A DNA stretch of 64,000 bases from Gynuella sp050296195 (GTDB lineage: Bacteria; Pseudomonadota; Gammaproteobacteria; Pseudomonadales; Natronospirillaceae), in the NCBI RefSeq assembly GCF_050296195.1, contig NZ_JBNKRB010000034.1; one strand, written 5' to 3'. Positions 63,505 through 64,000 of the stretch are shown in pieces. Position 1 is the stretch's first letter; each line of letters begins with the position of its first letter. The notes beneath the pieces were generated by a model. The model was not told the origin of the DNA and made no database searches. It saw only the letters and a list, made by a program, of their open reading frames with translations. Both the position numbers and the translations under genes were made by a program.

Positions 63505-64000
63505 TCAGATGGTGAAGCTGTGCCTCAGAACGATGGTTTCCATTCGGTCAGGGCCAGTGGAAATGATGTCGATCGGGCAGCCAATAGCCTGCTCTAAATA
63601 ACGAACGTAAGCCTGTGCGTTAGCAGGAAGCTCATCCATGGTTTTGGCACCAAAAGTTGATTCCTGCCAACCTGGCAACTCTTCATAGACTGGTTTGATG
63701 TGATCAAATTTCTCTGCGGTGCCTGGCCAGCTGACCCGTTTGCCTTCCTGATCTTCATAACCGATGCAGACCTTGATGGTATCCAGCCCATCCAGCACAT
63801 CCAGTTTGGTCAAACAAATACCGGTGATTGAGTTTATCCGGATGCTGTGTTTAACAAGTGCAGCGTCAAACCAACCGCAGCGGCGGGCACGACCTGTTGT
63901 GGTGCCGAACTCGTTACCTTGTTTGGAAAGATGTTCGCCAACACTATCAAACAGTTCAGTGGGAAAGGGGCCCGAACCGACACGAGTGGTATAGGCTTTG
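63505..64000 (-). CDS. purA: Adenylosuccinate synthetase, C-terminal part
   Basis: The gene enters from beyond the right edge and ends at 63505. The visible 165 residues include RARRCGWFDAALVKHSIRINSITGICLTKLDVLDGLDTIKVCIGY, the conserved GWFD and KLDVLDG of the GTP-binding region, and the C-terminal GWQESTFGAKTMDELPANAQAYVRYLEQAIGCPIDIISTGPDR. It ends in TI, the frame closing with TGA-free TAA-type stop. It catalyses the first step from IMP to AMP. It lies upstream of rnr with a hairpin between. Confidence 0.97.
   Translation of the reverse strand, partial: KAYTTRVGSGPFPTELFDSVGEHLSKQGNEFGTTTGRARRCGWFDAALVKHSIRINSITGICLTKLDVLDGLDTIKVCIGYEDQEGKRVSWPGTAEKFDHIKPVYEELPGWQESTFGAKTMDELPANAQAYVRYLEQAIGCPIDIISTGPDRMETIVLRHSFTI

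Noticed and set aside
1..64000. tRNA genes, CRISPR arrays or prophage genes
   Set aside because: All gaps were scanned by eye; I found no tRNA-like clover-leaf sequence, no spaced direct-repeat array and no phage structural genes.

Overview
The window comes from a gammaproteobacterial chromosome of roughly even base composition. The evidence is the gene order rpsF-rpsR-(DUF2232)-rplI followed by dnaB-alr, the rnr-rlmB pair, DUF3301, and close matches to Pseudomonas and Oceanospirillales-type proteins. A marine or rhizosphere Oceanospirillales-like organism is my best guess; I cannot fix the genus from sequence alone. Coding density is high. There are no rRNA, tRNA, CRISPR or prophage genes that I can see.

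Layout. 1-2675: the end of a DUF1552 gene, then DUF4266 lipoprotein, DUF3570 outer-membrane protein and ApbE flavin transferase. 2852-5146: a 2-oxoglutarate/Fe(II) oxygenase with 8-oxoguanine deaminase. 5328-15939: mostly housekeeping (valS, apt, ung) mixed with small membrane proteins, a TetR regulator, an MFS transporter, a HAD phosphatase, a rhodanese lipoprotein and a YhdH-type oxidoreductase. 16252-25971: metal acquisition. A FecBCDE-type ABC importer is split over two convergent operons and carries a Fe-S 'sucrase/ferredoxin-like' protein. It is followed by a peptide/nickel-type ABC operon whose upstream region carries a Zur-box-like palindrome. 26293-33946: a lipid-directed cluster with a secreted LNS2-type HAD phosphatase, a secreted neutral ceramidase, a GH1 beta-glucosidase, a Spinster-like MFS transporter and a secreted propeller-like protein. 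34012-35751: gamma-glutamyltransferase. 36076-40701: a nitric-oxide module (quinol NO reductase, the di-iron repair protein Ric and NorR) with a sigma-54 promoter and three NorR-type boxes. 40712-44494: two chemoreceptors. 45035-49854: a quinone reductase-like protein, ilvA, rpiA, DUF2147, ybaK and a GNAT acetyltransferase. 49932-52111: a CpxA/CpxR-like two-component system. 52379-57021: alr, dnaB and the ribosomal protein operon. 57165-59732: M48 peptidase and LemA. 60094-64000: rlmB, rnr and the 3' part of purA.

Several features deserve attention. The DUF3570 protein beside ApbE carries two MSGA(S/T) sequences that look like FMN attachment sites. The ceramidase/glucosidase/Spinster-like cluster could be a glycosphingolipid-use locus. 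The ung gene appears to start at a CTG codon behind a strong Shine-Dalgarno sequence. A candidate small RNA with an intrinsic terminator lies next to a CpxR box, divergent from cpxR. A 336-bp inverted-repeat element supplies the stop codon of rlmB. A second, smaller inverted-repeat family occurs in a long and an internally deleted form.
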